NCBI RefSeq assembly: GCF_004138215.1
Contig: NZ_RYYS01000042.1
Location: 1 to 64,000, forward strand
Length of the DNA stretch: 64,000 nucleotides
From: Anaerophilus nitritigenes
Lineage (GTDB): Bacteria > Bacillota > Clostridia > Peptostreptococcales > Thermotaleaceae
Direction of reading: 5' to 3'
The notes below the pieces were generated by a model. The model was not told the DNA's origin. It did not search any database and was given only the letters and a program-made list of their open reading frames with translations. This document shows, piece after piece, positions 30,012-38,032 of the stretch. The position numbers and the translations under genes are program-made. Position 1 is the stretch's first letter. Each line of letters begins with the position of its first letter.

Positions 30012-30233
30012 ATGGCAGAGATTAAATATGAAATAGTAGAAAAAATAGGAAGTTTATCAGAATCATCAAAAGGATGGACAAAAGAATTAAATCTAGTTTC
30101 TTGGAATGGAAGAGATCCCAAATATGATTTAAGGGATTGGGCTCCTGAGAATGAAAAGATGGGTAAAGGACTTACTTTATCGGCTGAGGAATTAAAGAAG
30201 TTAAGGGATATATTGAATGGCATGGAGTTATAG
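30012..30233 (+). CDS. YdbC/PC4-like ssDNA-binding protein
   Basis: The 73-residue protein resembles the YdbC family, bacterial homologues of the eukaryotic coactivator PC4 that bind single-stranded DNA as dimers. The pattern KIGSLSESSKGWTKELNLVSWNG, then YDLRDWAPENEKMGKGLTL and EELKKLRDIL, fits the four-strand-plus-helix PC4 fold. It starts 18 bases after the Res-like gene with an AAAGGG site, and a terminator follows, so it is the last gene of the operon. A job protecting or sensing ssDNA made by the two helicases is plausible, but YdbC also occurs as a stand-alone gene. Confidence 0.8.
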   Translation: MAEIKYEIVEKIGSLSESSKGWTKELNLVSWNGRDPKYDLRDWAPENEKMGKGLTLSAEELKKLRDILNGMEL

Positions 30234-30237
30234 AATG

Positions 30238-30275
30238 ATCAAAAAGAATCGACGTATTTGTTGGTTCTTTTTGAT
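30238..30275 (+). terminator. Terminator closing the defence-type operon
   Basis: A 13-bp stem from ATCAAAAAGAATC with GGTTCTTTTTGAT, having one G-T pair, and a 12-base loop. It lies directly after the YdbC-like gene and its right arm ends just before the ribosome site of the next gene. Confidence 0.7.
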
Positions 30276-30292
30276 TCTAGGAGGATAGATAT

Positions 30293-30640
30293 ATGCTTTA
30301 TACCAATGGAAATTTTTATATTGAAAGTGATTTTGAAGTAAGAGTACTTAGAGAAGTTGGAGAAGATGTAGATTTGTTGATTCCTATAGAGGATAGAACA
30401 CTGAATTTATATATGGATCATCTACCTATTTATTTAAGTAAAAAAATACAGTTTCCTATGATCAAAAACATATTGGTTCGATTTTGTACATTGAAAAACA
30501 ACTCTATTTGTACCATTCACTTTTTAAGAAATATTGATATTCAGTCTGCTATTGTTAATTTTGAAATGGATTATAGCAATCATTTTTTACACATACAAAA
30601 TAAAGAATATGCTGTAGAACTAGAATTTAAAAAACTGTGA
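30293..30640 (+). CDS. Hypothetical protein, 115 residues
   Basis: I do not recognise this family. The protein is soluble-looking, with alternating hydrophobic residues that suggest beta strands. Landmarks are YIESDFEVRVLREVGEDVDLLIPIEDRT-like acidic sequence near the start and FEMDYSNHFLHIQNKEYAVELEFKKL-like strands at the end. There are two cysteines in the middle and no membrane segment. AGGAGG precedes the ATG. It lies between the defence-type operon and the RseC-like gene and has no clear functional partner nearby. Confidence 0.65.
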   Translation: MLYTNGNFYIESDFEVRVLREVGEDVDLLIPIEDRTLNLYMDHLPIYLSKKIQFPMIKNILVRFCTLKNNSICTIHFLRNIDIQSAIVNFEMDYSNHFLHIQNKEYAVELEFKKL

Positions 30641-30689
30641 TGTGTTTTTGTTGTGGTTAAATTATGGAATAATAGTACGAAATTATACT

Positions 30690-30717
30690 TTGATATTGTA
30701 TAAAAAATGGTTATAAT
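30690..30717 (+). promoter_or_regulatory. Sigma-A promoter of the RseC-like gene
   Basis: TTGATA and TATAAT are separated by 16 bp. The -10 lies only 18 bases before the start codon, so the leader would be very short but would still contain the AAAGAGGTGA ribosome site. Confidence 0.65.
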
Positions 30718-30735
30718 AAAAAAGAGGTGAGTCAT

Positions 30736-31173
30736 ATGAATCAAGTAGGAAAAGTAATAGAGGTTTTAGAAGATCATAGAGCTCAGGTTTTAATGAGAAA
30801 ACATTCTGCATGTGGAGAATGTGGAGCTTGTCAGTATGGACAAGAAAATATGAAGATAAAAATTATAGCAATGAATCAAGTAGATGCCAAAGAAGGAGAT
30901 ACCGTAGAGGTAAACCTAGAGACACAAAATGTACTGGGAGCAGCTTTTATTGCTTATGTAATACCACTTATAGCTCTTTTGATAGGGATAATTGGAACAA
31001 GTTATTTACTCCCTAAAATAGGCTTTACTGGAAATATAGAAGTATATTCTATAGTAGTTGGATTTATTTTAACTGTCATTGTTTTTGGATTTATTAAATT
31101 AAATGAATCTTCATTTAAAAAACAAGATAAATATGTACCTGTTATATCAAAAGTTATAGAAGATGAAAAATAG
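30736..31173 (+). CDS. RseC/MucC-like SoxR-reducing system protein
   Basis: The 145-residue protein starts MNQVGKVIEVLEDHRAQVLM and has a cysteine cluster at C26, C29 and C32 (HSACGECGACQYG), the N-terminal hallmark of the RseC family. Two membrane helices follow (about 63-85 and 94-114). RseC-like proteins are linked to Rnf-type electron transport and to keeping SoxR reduced in some bacteria; in Clostridia the role is unclear. No rnf genes are in the window. The ATG is chosen because GAGGTGA lies seven bases upstream; a GTG within that region is less likely. It has its own promoter and ends at a bidirectional hairpin. Confidence 0.85.
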   Translation: MNQVGKVIEVLEDHRAQVLMRKHSACGECGACQYGQENMKIKIIAMNQVDAKEGDTVEVNLETQNVLGAAFIAYVIPLIALLIGIIGTSYLLPKIGFTGNIEVYSIVVGFILTVIVFGFIKLNESSFKKQDKYVPVISKVIEDEK

Positions 31174-31192
31174 AGATCATTGATCTCTATTT
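31171..31192. terminator. Bidirectional terminator between converging genes
   Basis: The inverted repeat TAGAGATC...GATCTCTA is flanked by an A-run on the left and a T-run on the right, so it can end both the RseC-like gene and the minus-strand exporter genes. It overlaps the stop codons of both. Confidence 0.75.
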
Positions 31193-31623
31193 TTTCTTGA
31201 TTTTTTAAACTCAAAAAACATTTTTGCAATAGAAGAAACGAGTAAAATAGCAGCTGCTATGCCTCCTGCCATAAAAAGGGTTTCACTTCCTACTATAGCA
31301 AATTTACTAAAATCTTTTTCCATAGCGGCAAGCATTGCATAATACATTCCAGCTCCTGGAACAAGAGGGATAATACCAGGAATTACAAATACAGTGACAG
31401 TTTCTTTGAATTTTCTAGCAAAAATTTCACTGATGATCGCTACAACAGAGGCACCTACAAAAGAAGCTGCAATCAAAGAACCAAAACTTTCTCTCCAGTA
31501 TACAAAAGCAATCCAGCCACATCCTCCAACAAAGGAAGCTTTGATGATAGATTTTTGAGGGATATTAAAAAGAATAGAAAAACCTAGAGTAGCTAAAAAA
31601 GAAAATATAAATTGTAGATACAT
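31177..31623 (-). CDS. ThrE-type exporter, C-terminal half-protein
   Basis: This 148-residue integral membrane protein has about four to five helices. Landmarks are SFLATLGFSILFNIPQKS, GGCGWIAFVYW, the AASFVGASVVAIISEIFARK segment and the loop FVIPGIIPLVPGAGMYYAM. The last, with its VPG motif, is typical of the small subunit of the split threonine/serine exporter (ThrE_2, PF12821 type). The ATG lies after GGAGGT, which is itself inside the last codons of the upstream partner gene. The two genes are thus translationally linked and probably form one transporter. The substrate is inferred from family only. Confidence 0.87.
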   Translation of the reverse strand: MYLQFIFSFLATLGFSILFNIPQKSIIKASFVGGCGWIAFVYWRESFGSLIAASFVGASVVAIISEIFARKFKETVTVFVIPGIIPLVPGAGMYYAMLAAMEKDFSKFAIVGSETLFMAGGIAAAILLVSSIAKMFFEFKKSRKNRDQ

Positions 31624-31625
31624 TA

Positions 31626-32405
31626 TCAAATACCTCCAAAAATATAAATCCAAGTATTCATAACAGCTCCAGCCCCAACTGCAATAGCAATCGCTACAAT
31701 AAAAGCTTCAGCAGTTCTTGCGGCACCTGATAATAAATCCCCAGAAATATAATCTCTTACAGCATTAGTAATTGCAACACCAGGAACCAATATCATAATA
31801 GAACTGATGATAATTTTATCAAGATGTATACCTACTCCAATATGAATAGATAATATGGCTATAAAAGCTGCAATTGCTCCACCGAATAGATTTTGAATAA
31901 AAAAATTAGAATTTAATTTTTCAGTAAAAGATATCGATATATAAATACATATGGACGTTATTAAAACACTAATAAAATCACTATAGGTAGCACCTAACAT
32001 AACTCCAAAAAAAGAAGATGCAGTAGCTGCTCCAAATATTTTAAGAAATTTTGGATATTTAGGAAGATGATCAATTTTTTTTAAAATTTCTAATGCTTCC
32101 TCAATAGATAAAAAAGAACTAGAGACTTTACGAGAAAAGTCATTTACCTTTGAAATTTTGTTTAAATCAATAGTTCTCTCAACGATTCTTTTTATAAATG
32201 TAAGTACATCTCCACCATTTTCTCTACAATCTACGGAAACAAATATCCCAGTAGGTGTTACAAAAGATTCTACATAAGAAATTTTATAAGCTTTGCAAAT
32301 TCTCATCACTGTATCTTCCACTCTATAGGTTTCTGCTCCATTTTTAAGCATGATTTCTCCTGCATAAAGAGCCATAACTAAAACATCTTTTTCTCTAGAG
32401 TTCAT
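31626..32405 (-). CDS. ThrE-type exporter, N-terminal half-protein
   Basis: This 259-residue protein is the larger partner of the split exporter (PF06738 type). The cytoplasmic N-terminal domain (about 1-120) contains LYAGEIMLKNGAETYRVEDTVMRICKAY and SFVTPTGIFVS, which are strong family landmarks. About five membrane helices follow, including the LVPGVAITNAVRDYISGDLLSG loop. The family exports threonine and serine in Corynebacterium; in Clostridia the substrate is untested. It is divergent from metY, with a 405-base gap between them that carries a SAM riboswitch for metY. Confidence 0.88.
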   Translation of the reverse strand: MNSREKDVLVMALYAGEIMLKNGAETYRVEDTVMRICKAYKISYVESFVTPTGIFVSVDCRENGGDVLTFIKRIVERTIDLNKISKVNDFSRKVSSSFLSIEEALEILKKIDHLPKYPKFLKIFGAATASSFFGVMLGATYSDFISVLITSICIYISISFTEKLNSNFFIQNLFGGAIAAFIAILSIHIGVGIHLDKIIISSIMILVPGVAITNAVRDYISGDLLSGAARTAEAFIVAIAIAVGAGAVMNTWIYIFGGI

Positions 32406-32538
32406 TTTTTCACTCCTTTATTCTTATAGCACATTATATCAAAATGGAAATAAGGTTACAACATAGTATAAAAGCATGAAATAAATTTAATTTAAAATAT
32501 TTATTATATGCATGATTTTTTTAAATTTAAAAAAAAGT

Positions 32539-32567
32539 TTGCATATTTTAAAAAACTGTAGTATTAT
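32539..32567 (+). promoter_or_regulatory. Sigma-A promoter of metY-metA
   Basis: TTGCAT and TATTAT with 17-bp spacing, about 50 bases before the SAM-I riboswitch. The rest of the left part of this intergenic region (32406-32538) is AT-rich and I see nothing else in it. Confidence 0.6.
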
Positions 32568-32616
32568 ATAAAAAATAGTATTGAATTGAAAGACAATTGA
32601 ATAACATAAGCGTACA

Positions 32617-32762
32617 ACTTATCAAGAGTGGTGGAGGGACTGGCCCTGTGAAACCCGGCAAATGCAAAAGCTAGTGCTAATTCCAGCAGACATATGTCTG
32701 AGAGATAAGTGTTGAGTTATAGATTGAAATCATAACCACACTTATTAGAGTGTGGTTTTTTA
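32617..32762 (+). promoter_or_regulatory. SAM-I (S-box) riboswitch with terminator
   Basis: The aptamer is closed by ACTTATC (32617-32623) and GATAAGT (32704-32710). Inside are the S-box landmarks AAGAGTGGTGGAGGGACTGGCCC, split by position as 32623-32645, then GAAACCCGGCAA and GTGCTAATTCCAGCAG and CTGAGAGATAAG. The expression platform is a 9-bp terminator, AACCACACT/AGTGTGGTT, followed by a T-run (32734-32762). When SAM is plentiful the aptamer forms and transcription ends; when SAM is scarce metY and metA are read. Confidence 0.96.
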
Positions 32763-32810
32763 ATACCACAATCAAATTCAAAAAATTAATTAAGAAAGAG
32801 GTATTAAATT

Positions 32811-34085
32811 ATGAAAAAATATTCACAAGAAACATTATGTGTACAAGCAGGTTATGAACCCAAAAATGGAGAAGCAAGAATATTACCTATAATTCAATCT
32901 ACAACTTATAAGTATGATGATGCAGATGAAGTAGGTAAGCTGTTTGACCTAGAAGCACAGGGGCATATGTATTCAAGAATAAGCAATCCCACGGTAGCAG
33001 CACTTGAAGATAAAATTACATCCTTAGAGGGAGGAGTAGGAGCGCTTGCAACATCTTCAGGTCAGTCAGCTAATCTAATTGCAATACTTACAATTTGTAA
33101 TGCAAATGAGCATGTGGTTGCAATGTCAAATCTTTATGGCGGAACTTTTACATTATTCACATCTACATTAAAAAAGATGGGAATAGAAGTAACTTTTGTA
33201 GACCATAAAGCTACAGAATCAGAAATACAATCGCATATAAAATCCAATACAAAACTTATTTTTGCAGAAACTATCGGAAATCCAGGGGTTGATGTTTTAG
33301 ATATACAGACTGTTTCAAACGTAGCACATGAGAATAATATACCACTTGTAATAGATAATACTTTTGCTACACCATATCTTTGCAGACCTTTTGAATTTGG
33401 AGCCGATATAGTAACTCATTCTACTACAAAATATTTAGATGGACATGCAACAAGTGTAGGAGGCATAATTGTAGACAGTGGAAAATTTGATTGGGAAAAA
33501 AGCGGAAAGTTTCCACATCTTACTGAGCCAGACCCAAGCTATCATGGACTTAGCTATACGAAGCAGTTTAAGGAGGCGGCATATATAGTAAAAGCAAGAG
33601 TAGCTTTTTTAAGAGACATGGGAAATACAATGAGTCCATTCAACGCATTTTTAACTAACTTAGGAGCAGAAACCCTTGCTCTTAGAATGGAAAGACACAG
33701 TGAAAATGCGCTTAAAATTGCAAAATTCTTAGAAAATCATCCTAATGTAGCTTGGATAAATTATCCGCTTTTAGAATCAAGTGAAAGCTACGAGCTTGCA
33801 AAGAGATATCTTCCAAAAGGAGCAAGTGGAATAATTTCTTTTGGAGTAAAAGGCGGTGCTGAGAGTGGCAAAAAATTTATCAATTCTCTTGAGCTTGCAA
33901 GTCTTGTAGTTCATGTAGGAGATATAAGAACCCATGTACTTCATCCAGCGAGCATGACACACAGACAGCTTTCTGAGGAAGCTCAAGTAAAAGCTGGCAT
34001 AAAGCCAGATATGATAAGACTATCTGTAGGGATTGAAAATGCAGAAGATATAATCAAGGACTTAGATAAGGCACTTAGAGATTAA
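32811..34085 (+). CDS. metY: O-acetylhomoserine sulfhydrylase (MetY type)
   Basis: The enzyme uses PLP to make homocysteine from O-acetylhomoserine and sulfide (or methionine from methanethiol). The 424-residue length is typical of MetY and longer than MetB/MetC. Landmarks are SQETLCVQAGYEP, YSRISNPTVAALE, the PLP-lysine region HSTTKYLDGHATSVGG with K207, and HVGDIRTHVLHPASMTHRQL near the end, which is diagnostic of the sulfhydrylase branch. A SAM-I riboswitch lies upstream and metA 18 bases downstream, so the two genes make homocysteine together. Codon use (more CTT and GGC) looks somewhat different from the neighbours. Confidence 0.95.
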   Translation: MKKYSQETLCVQAGYEPKNGEARILPIIQSTTYKYDDADEVGKLFDLEAQGHMYSRISNPTVAALEDKITSLEGGVGALATSSGQSANLIAILTICNANEHVVAMSNLYGGTFTLFTSTLKKMGIEVTFVDHKATESEIQSHIKSNTKLIFAETIGNPGVDVLDIQTVSNVAHENNIPLVIDNTFATPYLCRPFEFGADIVTHSTTKYLDGHATSVGGIIVDSGKFDWEKSGKFPHLTEPDPSYHGLSYTKQFKEAAYIVKARVAFLRDMGNTMSPFNAFLTNLGAETLALRMERHSENALKIAKFLENHPNVAWINYPLLESSESYELAKRYLPKGASGIISFGVKGGAESGKKFINSLELASLVVHVGDIRTHVLHPASMTHRQLSEEAQVKAGIKPDMIRLSVGIENAEDIIKDLDKALRD

Positions 34086-34103
34086 TTAGAAGAGGTGAAG
34101 AAT

Positions 34104-35066
34104 ATGCCAGTAATAATACCATATGACCTTCCGGCAAAAGAAATATTAACGCATGAAAATATTTTTGTAATTAATGAGACTAGAGCGCAGACACAGGATA
34201 TAAGACCACTTAAACTAGCGATAATAAACCTTATGCCAACTAAAATAGAAACAGAAACACAGCTTCTTAGAATGCTTTCAAATACAGCACTTCAGGTAAA
34301 TGTAGACCTTATAAGAACTACATCACATCAGAGTAAAAATACAAGTAAAGAACATTTGGAAAAATTTTATAAAACATTTAAAGATATAAAAAACACTAAA
34401 TATGATGCTATGATAGTAACGGGAGCGCCTGTTGAGAAGATGCACTATACAGAAGTTAGCTACTGGAAAGAATTAAAAGAAATAATGGATTATGCAAGAG
34501 AGAATGTTTACTCCACTATGTTTATTTGCTGGGCATCACAAGCTGCACTTTATCATTATTATGGCATAGGAAAATACAAGTTTGAAAACAAACTCTCAGG
34601 TATATTTGAAAACGAATTGGTAGGAGAAAGTGTTCTGACAAGAGGTTTTGATAAATATTTTTATGCACCTCAATCTAGATACACATATTGTAAGGAGAAA
34701 GATTTAAAAAATATAGAAGATATTGAGATTATAGCAAAATCTGATGAAGCAGGAGTTCATATTGCAACTACAAAAGATAATCGACTCATATTTATATCGG
34801 GACATAGTGAATATGATGAAGATACTTTGGATAAGGAATATAAAAGAGATTTAGATCAAGGGCTTAAAGCCCAAATACCTAAAAATTATTATAGAGACAA
34901 TGATCCTAATAAAGATATAATTGTAAGATGGAAAGCTCATGGAAACTTATTGTTTAGCAACTGGTTAAACTACTGTGTATATCAACAAACTCCTTATGAT
35001 ATAGAGAAAATAACCAAAAAAGTAGTAGACAAATTTGAAGGAAGATCACTTTCAGATGCAACGTAG
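34104..35066 (+). CDS. metA: Homoserine O-acetyltransferase, MetA family
   Basis: The 320-residue protein belongs to the MetA acyltransferase family: start MPVIIPYDLPAKEIL, catalytic cysteine C142 in FICWASQAALYHYYG, and IFISGHSEYDEDTL near residue 230. Residue 111 is glutamate (GAPVEKMHY). In characterised members glutamate here favours acetyl-CoA while glycine favours succinyl-CoA, so acetylation is predicted. That agrees with MetY, which uses O-acetylhomoserine. I chose the ATG after AGAGGTGA; a GTG within that site would add three residues. It shares the SAM-I riboswitch with metY. Confidence 0.95.
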   Translation: MPVIIPYDLPAKEILTHENIFVINETRAQTQDIRPLKLAIINLMPTKIETETQLLRMLSNTALQVNVDLIRTTSHQSKNTSKEHLEKFYKTFKDIKNTKYDAMIVTGAPVEKMHYTEVSYWKELKEIMDYARENVYSTMFICWASQAALYHYYGIGKYKFENKLSGIFENELVGESVLTRGFDKYFYAPQSRYTYCKEKDLKNIEDIEIIAKSDEAGVHIATTKDNRLIFISGHSEYDEDTLDKEYKRDLDQGLKAQIPKNYYRDNDPNKDIIVRWKAHGNLLFSNWLNYCVYQQTPYDIEKITKKVVDKFEGRSLSDAT

Positions 35067-35113
35067 AATATATTGTGAGTAAAGATTTATATTTTATATA
35101 ATTTATACAAAAC

Positions 35114-35142
35114 TTGTAAAATTACTGAATTAAACTTATAAT
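35114..35142 (+). promoter_or_regulatory. Sigma-A promoter of glyA
   Basis: TTGTAA and a perfect TATAAT are separated by 17 bp, about 55 bases before the glyA start. I saw no terminator between metA and this promoter, so some read-through from the methionine genes is possible. Confidence 0.65.
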
Positions 35143-35195
35143 AAGAATAGATGAAATTTTTAAAATAAAAGATACATAGGAAGGAGAATAAAATT

Positions 35196-36428
35196 ATGAA
35201 TTTTGAAAATTTGAAACAAACAGATTCAGAAATATTAGAGGCTATTGAAAAAGAAATAGAAAGACAAAGAAATAAAATTGAGCTCATTGCATCAGAAAAT
35301 TTTGTTACAGAAGCAGTAATGGAGGCTATGGGAAGTCAATTAACAAATAAATATGCAGAAGGATATCCTCATAAAAGATATTATGGAGGGTGTGAGTATG
35401 TAGATATTGTAGAGGATTTAGCAAGAGAAAGATTAAAAAAATTATTTAATGCAGAGCATGTAAACGTTCAGCCACATTCAGGAGCAAATGCAAACTTAGG
35501 GGTATATTTTGCTATGATTGAGCCTGGAGATACAGTTTTAGGTATGAATCTTTCTCATGGAGGACACTTAACTCATGGGAGTCCTGTAAACATATCAGGA
35601 AATTATTTTAAATTTATAGAGTATGGAGTAGATCAAGAGTCTGAAGTTATAGATTATGATGAAGTATTAAAAGTTGCAAAAAAAGCAAAGCCAAAATTAA
35701 TTGTGGCAGGAGCTAGTGCATATCCAAGAAGCATAGATTTTAAAAAGTTTAGAGAAATTGCAGATGAAGTAGGAGCATATTTAATGGTGGATATGGCTCA
35801 TATAGCAGGATTAGTAGCAGCTGGACTTCATCAAAATCCATGTGAGTATGCACATTTTGTAACTACTACTACTCATAAGACACTAAGAGGACCTAGAGGA
35901 GGAGCTATCCTTTGTAAAGAGGAATTTGCAAAAAAAATAGATAAAGCAATTTTTCCTGGAATACAAGGGGGACCACTAATGCATGTTATTGCAGCAAAGG
36001 CGGTAAGTTTTAAAGAAGCTTTAACAGATGAATTTAAAACTTATCAAGAACAAATCATAAAAAATGCAAAAAGATTATCAGAAGAATTAATCAAAAGAGG
36101 TTTTAGACTTGTTTCAGGAGGAACAGATAATCACTTACTTTTATTAGACTTAAGAAATAAAAATATAACAGGAAAAGAAGCAGAAAAGCTTTTAGATGAA
36201 GCAGGTGTTACAGTTAATAAAAATACTATTCCATTTGATCCTCAAAGTCCTTTTGTAACAAGTGGTATAAGAATTGGTACTCCAGCTGTTACAACAAGAG
36301 GAATGAAAGAAGAGGATATGGCAGATATTGCAGAAATTATGGGTATGATTATTGATTCTCCAGATAAGATAGAAGAAGCAAAAAAACTAGTTGAAAAATT
36401 ATGTGATAGATTTCCATTATATAAATAA
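35196..36428 (+). CDS. glyA: Serine hydroxymethyltransferase
   Basis: GlyA interconverts serine and glycine with tetrahydrofolate, feeding one-carbon metabolism and, through methyl-THF, methionine synthesis. The 410-residue protein has [46 protein letters not shown] and [16 protein letters not shown]. The PLP lysine is K228 in [20 protein letters not shown] precedes the ATG. It may act with the met genes upstream, since both concern one-carbon and methionine supply, but it has its own promoter. Confidence 0.97.
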   Translation: MNFENLKQTDSEILEAIEKEIERQRNKIELIASENFVTEAVMEAMGSQLTNKYAEGYPHKRYYGGCEYVDIVEDLARERLKKLFNAEHVNVQPHSGANANLGVYFAMIEPGDTVLGMNLSHGGHLTHGSPVNISGNYFKFIEYGVDQESEVIDYDEVLKVAKKAKPKLIVAGASAYPRSIDFKKFREIADEVGAYLMVDMAHIAGLVAAGLHQNPCEYAHFVTTTTHKTLRGPRGGAILCKEEFAKKIDKAIFPGIQGGPLMHVIAAKAVSFKEALTDEFKTYQEQIIKNAKRLSEELIKRGFRLVSGGTDNHLLLLDLRNKNITGKEAEKLLDEAGVTVNKNTIPFDPQSPFVTSGIRIGTPAVTTRGMKEEDMADIAEIMGMIIDSPDKIEEAKKLVEKLCDRFPLYK

Positions 36429-36456
36429 AACATGACTTTTGTCATGTTTTATTTAT
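36421..36456 (+). terminator. Terminator after glyA
   Basis: A 16-bp perfect stem, left arm ATAAATAAAACATGAC, with a TTTT loop. It includes the glyA stop codon and ends 22 bases before the next start. The right arm is T-rich. Confidence 0.85.
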
Positions 36457-36477
36457 ATAGATGAGAGGAAGAATTTT

Positions 36478-37872
36478 ATGAAAGATTTTACAAAAGAGAT
36501 ATTAGAAATATTATTAGAGTATATTGATGAAGGAATTCATGTTATTGATCAAGATGGAAAGACCATTTTATATAATAAAACTATGGAAAAACTAGAAGGT
36601 ATGAAAAAACAAGATGTATTAAAAAAGCAATTATTAGATGTATTTCCTACCTTAAATAAAAATAGTAGTACTCTTTTAAAGGTATTGGGGACAGGACAAA
36701 AGATAATAGATAATCCTCAAACTTATTTTAATCATCATGATAAAGAAATTACTACCATAAACACTACGATCCCTATATTTTTAGACGATGAAAAAGTAGG
36801 AGCTTTGGAAATTTCAAAAAATATTACAAAATTAAAGGAATTATCAGAGCAAATTATGGCGTTACAAGAACAATTGACTCAACCGGAAAAACAGATAAAG
36901 ATAAAAAAAAGATTTACTTTTTCAAGTATTATCGGTGAAAATGAAAATTTTAAAAAAGCAATTGATTATGCAAAGAAAGCTTCTAAATTTTCTTCAAGTG
37001 TACTTATATATGGAGAGACGGGAACAGGTAAAGAATTAGTAGCTCAAAGTATTCACCATGAAAGTTTAAGAGCAAGTAAGCCATTTTTAGCACAAAATTG
37101 TGCAGCTATACCAGAAACTCTATTAGAAGGCATGTTGTTTGGAACCATAAAGGGTGGATTTACAGGAGCTGTGGATCGACCAGGATTGTTTGAACAAGCA
37201 AATGGAGGAACACTATTTTTAGATGAGCTCAATTCTATGGGAATACAATTACAATCTAAACTTTTAAGAGTTTTACAAGAAGGTATGATCAGAAGAATAG
37301 GAGGAGTAAAAGATATTCCTATAGATGTAAGAGTTATTGCTAGTACCAACGAGGAACCTTATGAGGCAATTGAAAGGGGTCAATTAAGAAAAGATTTATT
37401 TTATCGTATTAATGTAATACCTATTACCTTACCTCCTTTAAGAGAAAGAAAAGAAGACATTAAAGTATTAACAAATTATTTTATACAAAAGTACAATAAA
37501 CAGCTTAAAAAGGAAATACAAGGAGTAGAAGAATCCGTATTAGATTCATTTCAAAGATACAGATGGCCTGGAAATGTAAGAGAGCTTGAGAATGTCATAG
37601 AGGGAGCTATGAATATTATTGAAGAGGAACGAATATTAAAACAAGATCATTTTTCTCCACAAGCAAATGCAAAAATATTTGCATTCACTTATCCTATAGA
37701 ATATAAATTTAAAAAAGATTTACCTACTACCATAGCTGAAATCGAAAAAAATATGATTCGAAAAGTACTTATATCTTGTAAAGATAATATTACAAAAGCT
37801 TCAGAGCAGCTAGGAGTAAAAAGACAAACACTTCAACATAAGATGAAAAAATATAATATTTCTACAAAATAA
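36478..37872 (+). CDS. Sigma-54-dependent activator of the ornithine operon (RocR-like)
   Basis: The 464-residue protein has a PAS-type sensor (about 1-120; YIDEGIHVIDQDGKTILYNKTME), a sigma-54 AAA+ domain with GETGTGKE at 179-186 and FLDELNSM in motif B, and a C-terminal Fis-type helix-turn-helix (NITKASEQLGVKRQTLQHKMKKY). The layout and the phrase DRPGLFEQANGGTLFLDELNS resemble RocR, the arginine/ornithine-responsive activator. The sigma-54 contact loop reads GGFTGA at 226-231 instead of the usual GAFTGA. The ATG follows GAGAGGAAG. A -24/-12 promoter lies about 160 bases after its stop and drives ornithine genes, so it very likely controls them, perhaps sensing ornithine through the PAS domain. 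Confidence 0.9.
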   Translation: MKDFTKEILEILLEYIDEGIHVIDQDGKTILYNKTMEKLEGMKKQDVLKKQLLDVFPTLNKNSSTLLKVLGTGQKIIDNPQTYFNHHDKEITTINTTIPIFLDDEKVGALEISKNITKLKELSEQIMALQEQLTQPEKQIKIKKRFTFSSIIGENENFKKAIDYAKKASKFSSSVLIYGETGTGKELVAQSIHHESLRASKPFLAQNCAAIPETLLEGMLFGTIKGGFTGAVDRPGLFEQANGGTLFLDELNSMGIQLQSKLLRVLQEGMIRRIGGVKDIPIDVRVIASTNEEPYEAIERGQLRKDLFYRINVIPITLPPLRERKEDIKVLTNYFIQKYNKQLKKEIQGVEESVLDSFQRYRWPGNVRELENVIEGAMNIIEEERILKQDHFSPQANAKIFAFTYPIEYKFKKDLPTTIAEIEKNMIRKVLISCKDNITKASEQLGVKRQTLQHKMKKYNISTK

Positions 37873-37917
37873 GACTGCAAAAACATTTGCGAAAGACTGC
37901 AAAAATATTTGCAGTCT
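37872..37917. promoter_or_regulatory. Tandem palindromic repeats: terminator and candidate activator sites
   Basis: Two copies of AGACTGCAAAAA(C/T)ATTTGC start at 37872 and 37894, a 22-bp offset close to two helical turns. Each has a TGCAAA...TTTGC core, and the second is a full palindrome (TGCAAAAATATTTGCA) within a 10-bp stem. The pair begins immediately at the regulator's stop and lies about 120-160 bp upstream of the sigma-54 promoter, a usual distance for enhancer-type sites. The second copy could also serve as a hairpin ending the regulator transcript, although its T-run is weak. Confidence 0.6.
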
Positions 37918-38032
37918 TGTTTATTGTTCTGAAAATTCAAACCATAAAGCTAGAATAATATTTAAATATTAGAATAAATATGCAAAATACCATAAAAAAA
38001 GACATAAATTTATCAATTTTTTATATTAAAAC

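Noticed and set aside
29783-30223. A 146-residue minus-strand frame
   Set aside because: It lies antisense to the Res-like C-terminus and the YdbC-like gene, both of which have clear domains and ribosome sites.
21164-30233. DISARM or BREX
   Set aside because: I see no DUF1998-type DrmB, no PglZ phosphatase and no BrxC-type ATPase. The Mod/Res pair is type III-like.
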